Assembly (NCBI GenBank): GCA_028871475.1
Contig: JAGWMZ010000002.1
Location: 62,001-126,000 of the forward strand
Reading direction: 5' to 3'
DNA length: 64,000 nucleotides
Source: Sphingomonadales bacterium
GTDB taxonomy: Bacteria; Pseudomonadota; Alphaproteobacteria; Sphingomonadales; Sphingomonadaceae
In this document: positions 44,525 to 53,061 of the stretch, one piece after another
Layout of the letters: every line of letters starts with the position of its first letter
How positions within the stretch are numbered: the first letter of the stretch is position 1
The notes under the pieces: generated by a model
The model's input: the letters and a program-made list of their open reading frames with translations, nothing else
Databases searched by the model: none
What the model was told of the DNA's origin: nothing
Position numbers and translations under genes: made by a program

Positions 44525-45541
44525 TTAATGCGGTTTCGTCGCCCCGCTCGAAAACGCATCCGCGATCGAGCAGGCTGCAGGCCCCAGAATCACCACGAAC
44601 AACACCGGCAGGATGAAGAGAATCAGCGGCACGGTCATGATCGCGGGCAGGCGTGCGGCCTTTTCCTCGGCCCGCATCATGCGCTCGTTGCGGAATTCGG
44701 CGGAGAGCACGCGCAGCGCGCTGGCCAGCGGCGTGCCATAGCGTTCGGTCTGGACCATGGTGGTCACCACGCCGCGCACGGAATCGAGGTTCACGCGATA
44801 GGCGAGGTTTTCAAAGGCCTGTCGGCGCTCATGCAGGAAAGACAGTTCGATGGCGGTCAGCGCGAATTCGTCGCCCAGTTCGGGGTAGGCGCGGCCCAGC
44901 TCGCGCGCCACGCGGTTGAAGGCAGCATCCACCGTCAGTCCCGCTTCGGCGCAGATCACCAGCAGGTCGAGCGCGTCGGGCAGCCCCTTGCGGATGGCGG
45001 CGGTGCGCTTGGTGATGAGGTTGCTGAGGTAGATGTCGGGGCCTTTGTAGCCAAGGCCAACGGCGGCGGCAAAGCCCATGAATTTCTTGAAATCGGACCA
45101 CAGCGGGAAATAATTGGCCCAGTAGATGATGATGGCGGCCAGCCCGCCCGTCACGATGGGCACCACCAGACGGCCAAGGATGACGGCGACGGCCAGTTCC
45201 TTGTTGCGGATGCCGGCCTGCGCCAGCTTCTGTTGGGCATCGTTGATCTGGCTGTCCTGCAGCGCGTTGATCTTGTTGAGGATGCCCCGGATACGGTCGG
45301 TGGTTTCCGAACGGCGGACAAGCTGGGCGCGCTTTTTGGGGCCGCCGCTCGACACGATGCCGGCTTTCAGCTCCTCGCGCCTTTCGTTGAGCGCCTTGAC
45401 GCGTTTCTGCATCGGGTCGCGGATGGTCAGCGCCAGATAGAGAATGACCAGCATCAGCCCGGCGGTGATGAAGGCCAGCACCGTCCCCAGCCATTCGATG
45501 CTGATGCCAAAGAGCATGCCATTGTGAATTTGATGGTCCAT
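44525..45541 (-). CDS. tadC: Tad pilus inner-membrane platform protein TadC
   Basis: A 338-aa T2SSF-domain protein. One N-terminal helix (about 14-40) precedes the cytoplasmic GspF-like domain (LPDALDLLVICAEAGLTVDAAFNRVARELG). C-terminal helices (LPAIMTVPLILFILPVLFVVIL) complete it. With TadB it forms the platform that moves Flp pilin. ATG 45541 has AGAAGG about 6 nt upstream; longer readings into tadB are shadows. Last gene of the cpa/tad operon; its stop lies 5 bp from element C. Confidence 0.93.
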   Translation of the reverse strand: MDHQIHNGMLFGISIEWLGTVLAFITAGLMLVILYLALTIRDPMQKRVKALNERREELKAGIVSSGGPKKRAQLVRRSETTDRIRGILNKINALQDSQINDAQQKLAQAGIRNKELAVAVILGRLVVPIVTGGLAAIIIYWANYFPLWSDFKKFMGFAAAVGLGYKGPDIYLSNLITKRTAAIRKGLPDALDLLVICAEAGLTVDAAFNRVARELGRAYPELGDEFALTAIELSFLHERRQAFENLAYRVNLDSVRGVVTTMVQTERYGTPLASALRVLSAEFRNERMMRAEEKAARLPAIMTVPLILFILPVLFVVILGPAACSIADAFSSGATKPH

Positions 45542-45552
45542 GGCTGCCTTCT

Positions 45553-46524
45553 TCAGATCTCGAAATTGACCATCTGGGCCATGATGAACACGCCAATGCC
45601 CATCCAGCACAAGCCGCCAATGCCGGTGATGATCAAGCGCTGGTCGGAAAAGAAACCGGCCAGATATTGCGGATTGATCCAGTAGATCATCGTGAAGACG
45701 ATAAAGGGCAGCGACCCCACGATATAGGCCGAGGCCTTGGATTCAGAGCTCATCGCCTTGATCTTGAGCTTCATCTGCGCGCGTTTGCGCAGCACATCGG
45801 CCAGATTTGACAGCGTTTCGGCCAGATTACCGCCGGTTTCGCGCTGGATGGCCAGGGTGATGCAGAAAAAGCTGAACTCGGGCATGTCGAGCCGGTCGGC
45901 GGTGTCCTGCAGCGCGTCCTCCATGGTCCGGCCGATCTTGATGCGCTCGGTCACCAATTTGAATTCCTCGCCCACCGGGCCGGGCACTTCGGAGGAGACC
46001 ACGCCCAGCGTTTCGGTGACCGGCAGGCCCGAACGCAGGCCGCGCACCAGCAATTCGATGGCATCGGGGAATTTGGCGACGAAATTGTTCAGCCGTCGCT
46101 TGATGAGGTGGCCGAGCACCATATGCGGCAGCCCCATGCCCGCCGCCAGACCCACGCCCAGACTGAACATCAGGCTGCCCGATTTCATCAGCAGCACCAG
46201 CGTGACCACCGCGCCGGTTCCCGCACAGGCATAGAGATATTGCTGGATGGTCCAGTCCCGCCCGGTGCGGTGCAGGCGCAGCGCCAGGGCCTCGGTGCGG
46301 CTGGCCGAACCCGCGATGCGCGGCACATTGGGCTTGCGCTGGGCCACGGCCTTGCGCATCTGCGCTTCCATGCGGGCGTTGGTGCTGTCAGCATGGCGGA
46401 AGCGCAGCGATTGCAGACGGCGGGCACTTTCCTTCTTCGGGTCCGGGCCCAGCAGTGTGAGCGCGGCAATGCCCAGCAAAGCCACGAAGCCCAGTGCCAT
46501 CAGCAGGATCTGCACGCTGTCCAT
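45553..46524 (-). CDS. tadB: Tad pilus inner-membrane platform protein TadB
   Basis: A 323-aa T2SSF-domain protein with N-terminal helix (LLMALGFVALLGIAALTLL), a second helix pair at about 100-140, and the cytoplasmic domain (FPDAIELLVRGLRSGLPVTETL). Terminal helices follow. In most tad loci the ATPase gene cpaF/tadA precedes tadB. Here cpaE lies directly upstream (26-bp gap), so the motor gene is missing from the operon. Confidence 0.93.
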   Translation of the reverse strand: MDSVQILLMALGFVALLGIAALTLLGPDPKKESARRLQSLRFRHADSTNARMEAQMRKAVAQRKPNVPRIAGSASRTEALALRLHRTGRDWTIQQYLYACAGTGAVVTLVLLMKSGSLMFSLGVGLAAGMGLPHMVLGHLIKRRLNNFVAKFPDAIELLVRGLRSGLPVTETLGVVSSEVPGPVGEEFKLVTERIKIGRTMEDALQDTADRLDMPEFSFFCITLAIQRETGGNLAETLSNLADVLRKRAQMKLKIKAMSSESKASAYIVGSLPFIVFTMIYWINPQYLAGFFSDQRLIITGIGGLCWMGIGVFIMAQMVNFEI

Positions 46525-46550
46525 AAAGACGCTTTATCCTTCCCCCCGGA

Positions 46551-47819
46551 TCACGCCGGGGTCTTGGCCTTCTTGCTGGGCAGCATGGACTTGATGTCGA
46601 ACTTGCCCAGCAGCGACTTCTTTTCCACCTTGGGCGCGGCGTCCTCGTTGGCAAAGCCGATGGCGCGCACCGCGGCGGCCAGATCGCGCATCAGGGCGCC
46701 GGCCTTGGTGGCGCGGTTGGCCTCGGCAAAGGTCTGGCCCAGCTTGGCGGCATGGGTCGCCGCCTTGAAGTCGAAGGGGATCTGAAAGTCGATCTTGCGC
46801 TCGATGCTCGCCTCGAAATCGGCCTTGGTGATTTCACTGGCGCCCGGGTGGATCTTGTTGGCCACCATCATGACATGGATGTGCGGCGCATTGGCCCGCA
46901 GCCATGAGAGGATGCGGATCGAATCGCGTGCGCTCGCCAGCGTCAGTTCGGTGGTCAGCACCACGACATTGATGTCGGCCAGCAGTTGCGGGAAATTGAC
47001 CAGCATGTTGCGCGGCAGATCGGTCACCGTCATTTCGAAGGCGGTGCGGAATTCCTGCTCCAGATGCAGGAAGGCGCTGCCGTCGGTCATCAGCGGCTGG
47101 TTGATCGGCGCCTCGGCGGACAGGATGGCCAGATGGTCATTGGCACGGATCATCGCGCGCTCGATGAACAGACCGTCGATACGGCCGGGCTGCTCGATCG
47201 CATCGGTCAGGCCCCGGCCCGGCTCCAGGTCGAGCGCCAGCGCGCCGGTGCCGAAATGGATGTCGAGATCGAGCAGGGCGGTGGGCTGTTTGTAATCGGT
47301 GGAAAACAGCCAGGCCAGTGAGGTCGCCAGCGTCGAGGCGCCCACGCCGCCCCGCGTGCCGATCACGGCGGTGGAGACATGCTTGTGCTCGCTTTCCTCG
47401 CCGTGGCGCGGCTGGGAAAAATAGGCCTGCGCGCTGGTCAGCGCATCATGCAGCACATGGGGTTGCAGCGGCTTGAGGATATAATCGTGAATGCCATTGG
47501 CCAGCAGGTCGCGGTACAGGCGCACATCGTTGATCTGCCCCACCGCCAGCACCACCGTGCCCGGCTCGCACACCTCGGCCAGGGCGCCGATGTCGGAGAG
47601 CGGGTCGCCGCTTTCCGACAGGTCGACCATCAGGATGTTGGGGCTGGAACTGACGGCCAGCGACTGGACGGCGGTGCGCAAGCCCCCGCGCGTGCATTTC
47701 TCCGGTGCCCAGCCCATTTCGGCGGCCATCGGGCGCAGCAGGTCGAGACTGGCCTCGTCGCTCAGATAGGCCGCGAATGGATCGCGCGCGGCCATGCCCA
47801 CTCTCCATGGTGCGTTCAT
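46551..47819 (-). CDS. cpaE: Pilus localisation ATPase CpaE/TadZ
   Basis: A 422-aa protein with an N-terminal receiver-like domain (about 8-125, atypical phosphorylation site) and a MinD/ParA-type ATPase domain. Its deviant Walker A is GTRGGVGAST, with LLDLDIHFGTGA following. It places the Tad secretion complex at a cell pole. The C-terminus is Lys-rich. ATG 47819 has GGGA upstream; the stop of cpaD is 4 nt before it. Confidence 0.93.
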   Translation of the reverse strand: MNAPWRVGMAARDPFAAYLSDEASLDLLRPMAAEMGWAPEKCTRGGLRTAVQSLAVSSSPNILMVDLSESGDPLSDIGALAEVCEPGTVVLAVGQINDVRLYRDLLANGIHDYILKPLQPHVLHDALTSAQAYFSQPRHGEESEHKHVSTAVIGTRGGVGASTLATSLAWLFSTDYKQPTALLDLDIHFGTGALALDLEPGRGLTDAIEQPGRIDGLFIERAMIRANDHLAILSAEAPINQPLMTDGSAFLHLEQEFRTAFEMTVTDLPRNMLVNFPQLLADINVVVLTTELTLASARDSIRILSWLRANAPHIHVMMVANKIHPGASEITKADFEASIERKIDFQIPFDFKAATHAAKLGQTFAEANRATKAGALMRDLAAAVRAIGFANEDAAPKVEKKSLLGKFDIKSMLPSKKAKTPA

Positions 47820-47823
47820 GGCG

Positions 47824-48486
47824 TCACGTTCCCTTGCTGCTGGTTGATTTGACGGTGCCACCGTTGCCGCTCGGCTTGGCATCCTGGAAGGTGGAGATGG
47901 CCTTGTTGCTGGTCACCACCGGATTGCTGTCGCTGGTGGCGCCGCGGATCAGGTCGTCGGGATTGGCCACCATGGCGGCCATGTTGCTGTTGGTCGCGCA
48001 GCCGAAATTGGGGTGCAGGCCGTTGAGCATGTTCGTTTCGGAATTGGCGGACCAGTCGGGGCAGCCCGGCACGCTGGCGCTGGCGCGGGTGAGCGAGATG
48101 CGCACCGTGCCGGCTTCGATCCCGGGCTGGGCCAAAGGTGTGGCCGCCGCCAGCGCCAGGCCTCTGGCGCCCAGCAGCCCGGCGACCTGCGCACGGGTGG
48201 TGTCGCTGGCCAGCGGGTCATCGATCATCACCTTGTCGCCGTAACGCAGCCCCATGGCATCGAACCAGCCCGACAGGCGCTTTTCCTCGGCGGGGGGCAG
48301 CCCGGTGGGGGTGGTCGTTACATCCAGCGTAAAGGTGGCATGGCTGACGACGGGCTGATGCTCGGGCATCATGGTGCGGTTGTGCGGCACTCCGCCGCAG
48401 GCCGAGAGCGCCAGCGTGGCGCAGGCCAGCAGCGCCGCGCGAAACGGCAGGGACAGGCTCGATCGTGCCGGAGGGATGAAGCTCAT
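47824..48486 (-). CDS. cpaD: CpaD-family pilus assembly lipoprotein
   Basis: A 220-aa lipoprotein with lipobox LSAC. Conserved CpaD features follow (CPDWSANSETNMLNGLHPNFGCATNSNMAAMVANPDDLIRG, split by two cysteines). CpaD is thought to help CpaC secretin assemble in the outer membrane. ATG 48486 has a GAGG upstream; ATG 48501 would overlap the cpaC stop. Gaps to cpaC and cpaE are 11 and 4 nt. Confidence 0.92.
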   Translation of the reverse strand: MSFIPPARSSLSLPFRAALLACATLALSACGGVPHNRTMMPEHQPVVSHATFTLDVTTTPTGLPPAEEKRLSGWFDAMGLRYGDKVMIDDPLASDTTRAQVAGLLGARGLALAAATPLAQPGIEAGTVRISLTRASASVPGCPDWSANSETNMLNGLHPNFGCATNSNMAAMVANPDDLIRGATSDSNPVVTSNKAISTFQDAKPSGNGGTVKSTSSKGT

Positions 48487-48497
48487 CGTCGCCTCGC

Positions 48498-50186
48498 TCA
48501 ATTGAGGGAAAAGCCGGGCGCGTCATTCTTGACGGGCTTTGCGGCGGAGGATGGGGCTGTTGCTGCCGTGGCTGCCGGGGCAGCGGGCTCTGCGGCGGCA
48601 GGTGCGGCAGGGGCCGGATCGGTCAGGCCCACGCGGGGCGGCGGGGCGCCATTGGCGGCGCGGGGGCCGACTGTGGGGGCGCCCGACTTGCCGTCGGTCA
48701 GCATGTTGCCCAGCACTTCCTGCGTCGTCGTCGGGTTCTGCAGGCCGTCGGTGGGCAGGTGAATGTCCGAGGCATTGACCGGCTTGACCAGATAGGGCGT
48801 GACCACGATCACCAGTTCGCTCTCGCCCCGCTGGAACTCGGTCGACTTGAACAGCGAACCGAGGACTGGCAAATCGCCCACGCCGGGCAGCTTGGAAATC
48901 GTGTGGCTGGCATTGTTGCTCAGCAGGCCGGCGATCATCATGCTCTGGCCCGAGCCCAGTTCCACGGTGGTTTCCGCGCGCCGCACGGTGAGCGCGGGAA
49001 TGGTATAGCCGTTGATCGACACCGCCCCGGCGCTGGTCAGTTCGGACACTTCCGGGCGAACCCGCAGCGAAATGCGCCCGTCGGCAAGCACGGTGGGGGT
49101 AAAGGCTAGCGACACACCATAGGTCTTGTAGTCGACCGAGACGGTGCCAAGGCCGCTCGACATGGGAATGGGATATTCGCCGCCGGCCAGGAAATCGCTC
49201 GTCTCGCCCGAAACGGCGGTCAGATTGGGTTCGGCCAGCGTGGTCACCAGACCGATCGATTCGCCAAGGTCGAGCGAGCCGAGCAGATCGACGCCCAGCA
49301 GCTTGCCACCAATGCCGATCGCGGTGGAATTGGCCAGATTGCTGGCCATGTTGTAGATCGTGGGGGCGGGCGTGTAGGTGCCATTGGCGAGACCCGACTG
49401 GACATAGCCGCTCGGGTTGGTGATCGTGCCCTGGTTGGACCCGCGCGAAACGCCAAAGACCACGCTGCCGGTGCCTGTGCTGGTGCCGGTCAGATTGGTG
49501 CCCAGCGTGCGGCTCAGCGTGCGGCTGACTTCGGCGATGCGCACATGCAGATTGACCTGCAGCGGCGTCGCGGTGCGCAGGCGCGTGATGACGGTGGCGT
49601 CCTTGCCCATATAGGTCTGGGTCAGGCGCTGGGCCTCGGCGGCATCCTCGGGCGCTGCCACGGTGCCGGTCAGCATCACCGAGGTGGGGCTGATGGTCGA
49701 GACGAGGATATGCGCCTCGGGCATGGCGAGTTTGAGCATCTGGCCGACGCTGTCGATGTTCGAGCCGACGCGCACATTGGCGGACCACACCACGCGCCCT
49801 TCGGCATTGCTGGCATAGACGGTGGTTTCACCGCTGGTCCGGCCATAAAGATAGAGCTGGTGGTTCGATTTGACCTGCAGATCGGCGATCTTGTCATCGG
49901 CGATGAAGACATCCTTCATTGTGCCGGGCAGGTTGATCAGTTCGCCCCGGCCGATCGACAGGGTGACCTGCCCGACGGGACGGCTGATCGAGCCGGTCGC
50001 CGGTGCGCCATAATCGGGCGAAGGCGCGCGATAGGTGCTGCCCGAATGGACAACCGGCGCGGCAGCCTTGGCCGTGGCGGCCCGGGCGCGCGGATGGGGC
50101 TTGTGCGCGGGGGCCGCGGCCAGCGGGGCGCTCAGGCCCAGCACCGCGCCGGCGCTCATCAGAAGGGGCAGGAGACGATTATGCAT
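48498..50186 (-). CDS. cpaC: Tad pilus secretin CpaC/RcpA
   Basis: A 562-aa outer-membrane secretin with signal peptide (SAGAVLGLSAPLAAA). A pilus-formation N-terminal domain lies at about 70-140 (VTLSIGRGELINLPG...VFIADDKIADLQV), then a BON-like segment, then the secretin domain (about 235-470; GGEYPIPM, VRRAETTVELGSGQSMMIAGLLS, ELVIVVTPYLVKP). The C-terminal 90 residues are Ala/Pro-rich and low complexity. It forms the pore for the Flp pilus. Confidence 0.95.
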   Translation of the reverse strand: MHNRLLPLLMSAGAVLGLSAPLAAAPAHKPHPRARAATAKAAAPVVHSGSTYRAPSPDYGAPATGSISRPVGQVTLSIGRGELINLPGTMKDVFIADDKIADLQVKSNHQLYLYGRTSGETTVYASNAEGRVVWSANVRVGSNIDSVGQMLKLAMPEAHILVSTISPTSVMLTGTVAAPEDAAEAQRLTQTYMGKDATVITRLRTATPLQVNLHVRIAEVSRTLSRTLGTNLTGTSTGTGSVVFGVSRGSNQGTITNPSGYVQSGLANGTYTPAPTIYNMASNLANSTAIGIGGKLLGVDLLGSLDLGESIGLVTTLAEPNLTAVSGETSDFLAGGEYPIPMSSGLGTVSVDYKTYGVSLAFTPTVLADGRISLRVRPEVSELTSAGAVSINGYTIPALTVRRAETTVELGSGQSMMIAGLLSNNASHTISKLPGVGDLPVLGSLFKSTEFQRGESELVIVVTPYLVKPVNASDIHLPTDGLQNPTTTQEVLGNMLTDGKSGAPTVGPRAANGAPPPRVGLTDPAPAAPAAAEPAAPAATAATAPSSAAKPVKNDAPGFSLN

Positions 50187-50208
50187 GGGTCTTTCCACCT
50201 TCAATCGT

Positions 50209-51381
50209 TCACAGCGACGGAGAGGCCACGGGCGCATTGCCCGCTGCCCCCGCGCCTTGGGCCAGGGCGCCGGTCAGGCCGGCGGCAGCCGAGGGCAGGC
50301 CGTTGGCGCCCATCGGCACGGCCTGGGTGTCATGCCCGCGCATGACATGGACTTCATTGGCATGGGCCAGCGCCATGGCACGGGCTGCCGCTGCCGCCGC
50401 TGCCGCGCCCGAGGGTGGCATGCCGCGACGCTGGAAGCGCGAGACATCCCCCGCCGTGGCAAAGCTCGATCCGCGCTCGATGGGGCCGGCGTCGAGCCGC
50501 CCGCCCATCAGCGTGGCGCGCGAACCATTGGCCTCGGTTGCCAGATTGGCGCCGGCCATGGCCTTGGCTTCATCAGCGCTGGTCGCGCCGTCCTTCAGCT
50601 TGACCGAGCCATTGGCGATGGCATGGTCGAGCGCGTTGGGGTTGTCGCTGATCGGGCGCAGCACCAGGCTGAGCGCGCCGCCCTGCTGGGCCACCTCGAT
50701 TCGCTCGGCGATCTTGGGGGTCACTTCCAGCGTGGCGGTGTGGAAGGTGTGGACGATGGTCTTGCCATTGTCGCTTTCCGTCGCGGTCGACTGGTCGGTG
50801 GCCAGAACGCGCACGTTCTTCAGAATGGTTTCGGTGGCGTAAAGGTCGCGGGTGTCGGGCGCCACGCCGGGCATGGTGGAAGGCGCCTGCGGCACTTTGA
50901 CCGAAGTGGTGAGCAGCAGGTCGACATGGTCGCCGGGGAAGACGAAGCCGGCCACACCCGATTTTTCCGAGACGGTGATGGTGATGGCGCGCATGCCCGG
51001 CGCCAGCGCGGCGGCCAGAAAGCCCCGGTCGCCCGGCGCCACCAGCGCGCCCGTGGTCAAAGGCTGACCGGCGGTAATGGGAAAGCGCACCACCGTGCCG
51101 ACCAGCTTGTTCATCTCGAACTTGCCATCGACGAAATAGGCGCCGTTCACCATGTCCTTTGGCCATTCCTGAAAGGCGATGGCGTCATTGGTGATGATGG
51201 TCCCGGCCGGCAGCGCACGTTGGGCCACCAGCACGCGCGGCCCCTTGGGCGCGATGACGGCGGGAAGCGCGGCCTGCACCTGCGGCGCGGCATTGCCGCT
51301 CAGCATGCTGCGGGCGGCAAAGGCCATGATGATCGCCACGAGCGAGAGGCCCAGCAGGATCGTGACTTTCTTCTTGTCCAT
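50209..51381 (-). CDS. cpaB: Tad pilus assembly protein CpaB/RcpC
   Basis: A 390-aa protein with an N-terminal helix (TILLGLSLVAIIMAFAAR), an SAF domain (about 45-110: VLVAQRALPAGTIITNDAI) and the RcpC/CpaB domain (ITVSEKSGVAGFVFPGDHVDLLLT). An Ala-rich run (about 330-345) and a Gly/Ala-rich tail follow. It is a periplasmic component stabilising the secretin. The 87 bp upstream contain a half CtrA-type site (TTAACC on the minus strand, complement of 51456-51461). Confidence 0.93.
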   Translation of the reverse strand: MDKKKVTILLGLSLVAIIMAFAARSMLSGNAAPQVQAALPAVIAPKGPRVLVAQRALPAGTIITNDAIAFQEWPKDMVNGAYFVDGKFEMNKLVGTVVRFPITAGQPLTTGALVAPGDRGFLAAALAPGMRAITITVSEKSGVAGFVFPGDHVDLLLTTSVKVPQAPSTMPGVAPDTRDLYATETILKNVRVLATDQSTATESDNGKTIVHTFHTATLEVTPKIAERIEVAQQGGALSLVLRPISDNPNALDHAIANGSVKLKDGATSADEAKAMAGANLATEANGSRATLMGGRLDAGPIERGSSFATAGDVSRFQRRGMPPSGAAAAAAAARAMALAHANEVHVMRGHDTQAVPMGANGLPSAAAGLTGALAQGAGAAGNAPVASPSL

Positions 51382-51468
51382 GGCTGACTTAGCCCCTCAC
51401 ATCACACTTGCGTACAAATTGCGTCCGGTTCGGGACGGTATATTTGCAGTAAATTGGTTAATATCCGG

Positions 51469-51957
51469 TCACCCGAGCCTGCTGCCGCTTTGCAGGGCGG
51501 GCAGATAGTCCGCCGCCAGCACCCAGAGACCGGCGAGCGCGATGGCGATGCCATAGGGGATGCTCAGCTTGCCTTTCTGGCGGCGCGTCACATGCCATGC
51601 TCCCATGCCAAGGGTGAGCAGGCCGCCGGCCAGTGCCATCACCGTCAGCAGATGAACAAACCAGAGCGGTTTGATCCACAGCGCCAGCGCGGTCAGCAGC
51701 TTGACGTCACCGCCGCCCATGGCGCGGATGGCGAAGAGTGCGGCCAGAACGACAAAGGCAGCCAGCGTGACCGCCAGTTGCCAGCCGATCTGCGCCAGCG
51801 AGAGCCCCTGGGCCCACCAGAACAGCGGGGCGCCCAGCGCGATCCCGGCATTGAGCCAGTTGTCGATCTGGCGCCTGCGCATGTCGGTCGCAGCGGCAAA
51901 GGCCAAGGCAATTGCCAAGCCGCCAAGCAGACCGTAGGACATCACAGGAACCTGCAT
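51469..51957 (-). CDS. cpaA: Prepilin peptidase CpaA/TadV
   Basis: A 162-aa A24-family aspartic peptidase with four to five membrane helices. Catalytic aspartates are in ATDMRRRQIDNW and GGGDVKLLTALALW (GxGD motif). It processes Flp prepilin and pseudopilins. GGAGGGGG precedes ATG 51957. It is the first gene of the operon; the flp pilin gene that usually lies upstream is absent, and the next gene is a divergent hydrolase after 85 bp. Confidence 0.93.
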   Translation of the reverse strand: MQVPVMSYGLLGGLAIALAFAAATDMRRRQIDNWLNAGIALGAPLFWWAQGLSLAQIGWQLAVTLAAFVVLAALFAIRAMGGGDVKLLTALALWIKPLWFVHLLTVMALAGGLLTLGMGAWHVTRRQKGKLSIPYGIAIALAGLWVLAADYLPALQSGSRLG

Positions 51958-52042
51958 AGAACCCCCTCCAAACAGTTGCGAAAAGGTTTAGCGGGCATCA
52001 CTTACCAAACAGTAACCAAAGAGAGGGTCGCAAATCAGGCCT

Positions 52043-53029
52043 ATGCCGGAGTCTGAGGTTACCGCTTCATCCCTGTCTTCCGTCCCGATCGGTCGCCGTC
52101 TGCCCCCTCTTGCGCAGGAGGATCGCTGGGTCGCGCCTGATGGCTGGGCGCTGCGGCGGATCACCTGTCCCCCCCTGCCGGGGACTGCCCCGCGCGGGCG
52201 CCTGCTGTTTCTGCCGGGGCGCGGTGACATCTATGAAAAATATCTGGAATCGCTGGAAGAATGGCAGGGGCGTGGATGGCATGTCACGGCGCTGGACTGG
52301 CGCGGGCAGGGTGGTTCGGGCCGCCTGGGGCTCGATGATCTGACCGGCCATATCGATGATTTTACCATTTGGGTGAACGATCTTTCCGCCTTCTGGCAGG
52401 GTTGGTGCCGGCCGGGTGAAGGCCCCCATGTGCTCGTCGGTCACTCCATGGGCGGGCATCTGGCCATGCGCGCCGTGGCCGAGCGCAAGCTGGTGCCTGA
52501 TGCCCTGATTCTTTCCGCCCCCATGCTGGGTTTCTATGCGCCGGGCCTGCCGGTCTGGGCCCAGCACCTCTATGCGCGCATCATGGCATCGCTGGGTGAT
52601 TCGCGGCGCCCGGCGTGGAAGGGCGGCGAAAAGCCCGGCTCCTCGGCCCGGCTGCGCATGCGCCTGCTGACCCATGACCAGCGGCGTAGCGAGGATGAAC
52701 TGTGGTGGCGCGAGCATCGGCCATGGCTCAACACGGGCGCGGCCAGTTGGCGGTGGATGGAGCGGGCGGTGGCCTCGCGCAAGGCGATCTTCGCGCCGGG
52801 CGTGCTCGAGTCGGTCGACGTGCCGGTGCTGCTCATCTCCACCAGCGCTGACCGGCTGGTCAGCCATGGCGCGGTGGTGGAGGCAGCGCGGCGCCTGCCG
52901 CACGCGCGGCTGATCGCACTCGGCAGTGAGGCGCGCCATGAGGTGCTGCGCGAGGCGGATGCCGTGCGCGCGCCGCTGATGGCCGCCATCGACGAATTTC
53001 TCGACGAGGTGGCGCCGGTAAAGGCTTGA
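52043..53029 (+). CDS. Alpha/beta hydrolase, lysophospholipase-like
   Basis: A 328-aa serine hydrolase with oxyanion motif LFLPGRGD, nucleophile elbow GHSMGG, an acid in VDVPVLLISTSADRLVS and a C-terminal His in SEARHEVLRE. It resembles monoglyceride lipases/lysophospholipases (PldB-like). No signal peptide. The upstream 85-bp divergent region contains CCAAACAGT twice (51968-51976 and 52005-52013). Confidence 0.88.
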   Translation: MPESEVTASSLSSVPIGRRLPPLAQEDRWVAPDGWALRRITCPPLPGTAPRGRLLFLPGRGDIYEKYLESLEEWQGRGWHVTALDWRGQGGSGRLGLDDLTGHIDDFTIWVNDLSAFWQGWCRPGEGPHVLVGHSMGGHLAMRAVAERKLVPDALILSAPMLGFYAPGLPVWAQHLYARIMASLGDSRRPAWKGGEKPGSSARLRMRLLTHDQRRSEDELWWREHRPWLNTGAASWRWMERAVASRKAIFAPGVLESVDVPVLLISTSADRLVSHGAVVEAARRLPHARLIALGSEARHEVLREADAVRAPLMAAIDEFLDEVAPVKA

Positions 53030-53061
53030 CGCATGGCGCCATGGCGCCAAGGGGGAGGGCC

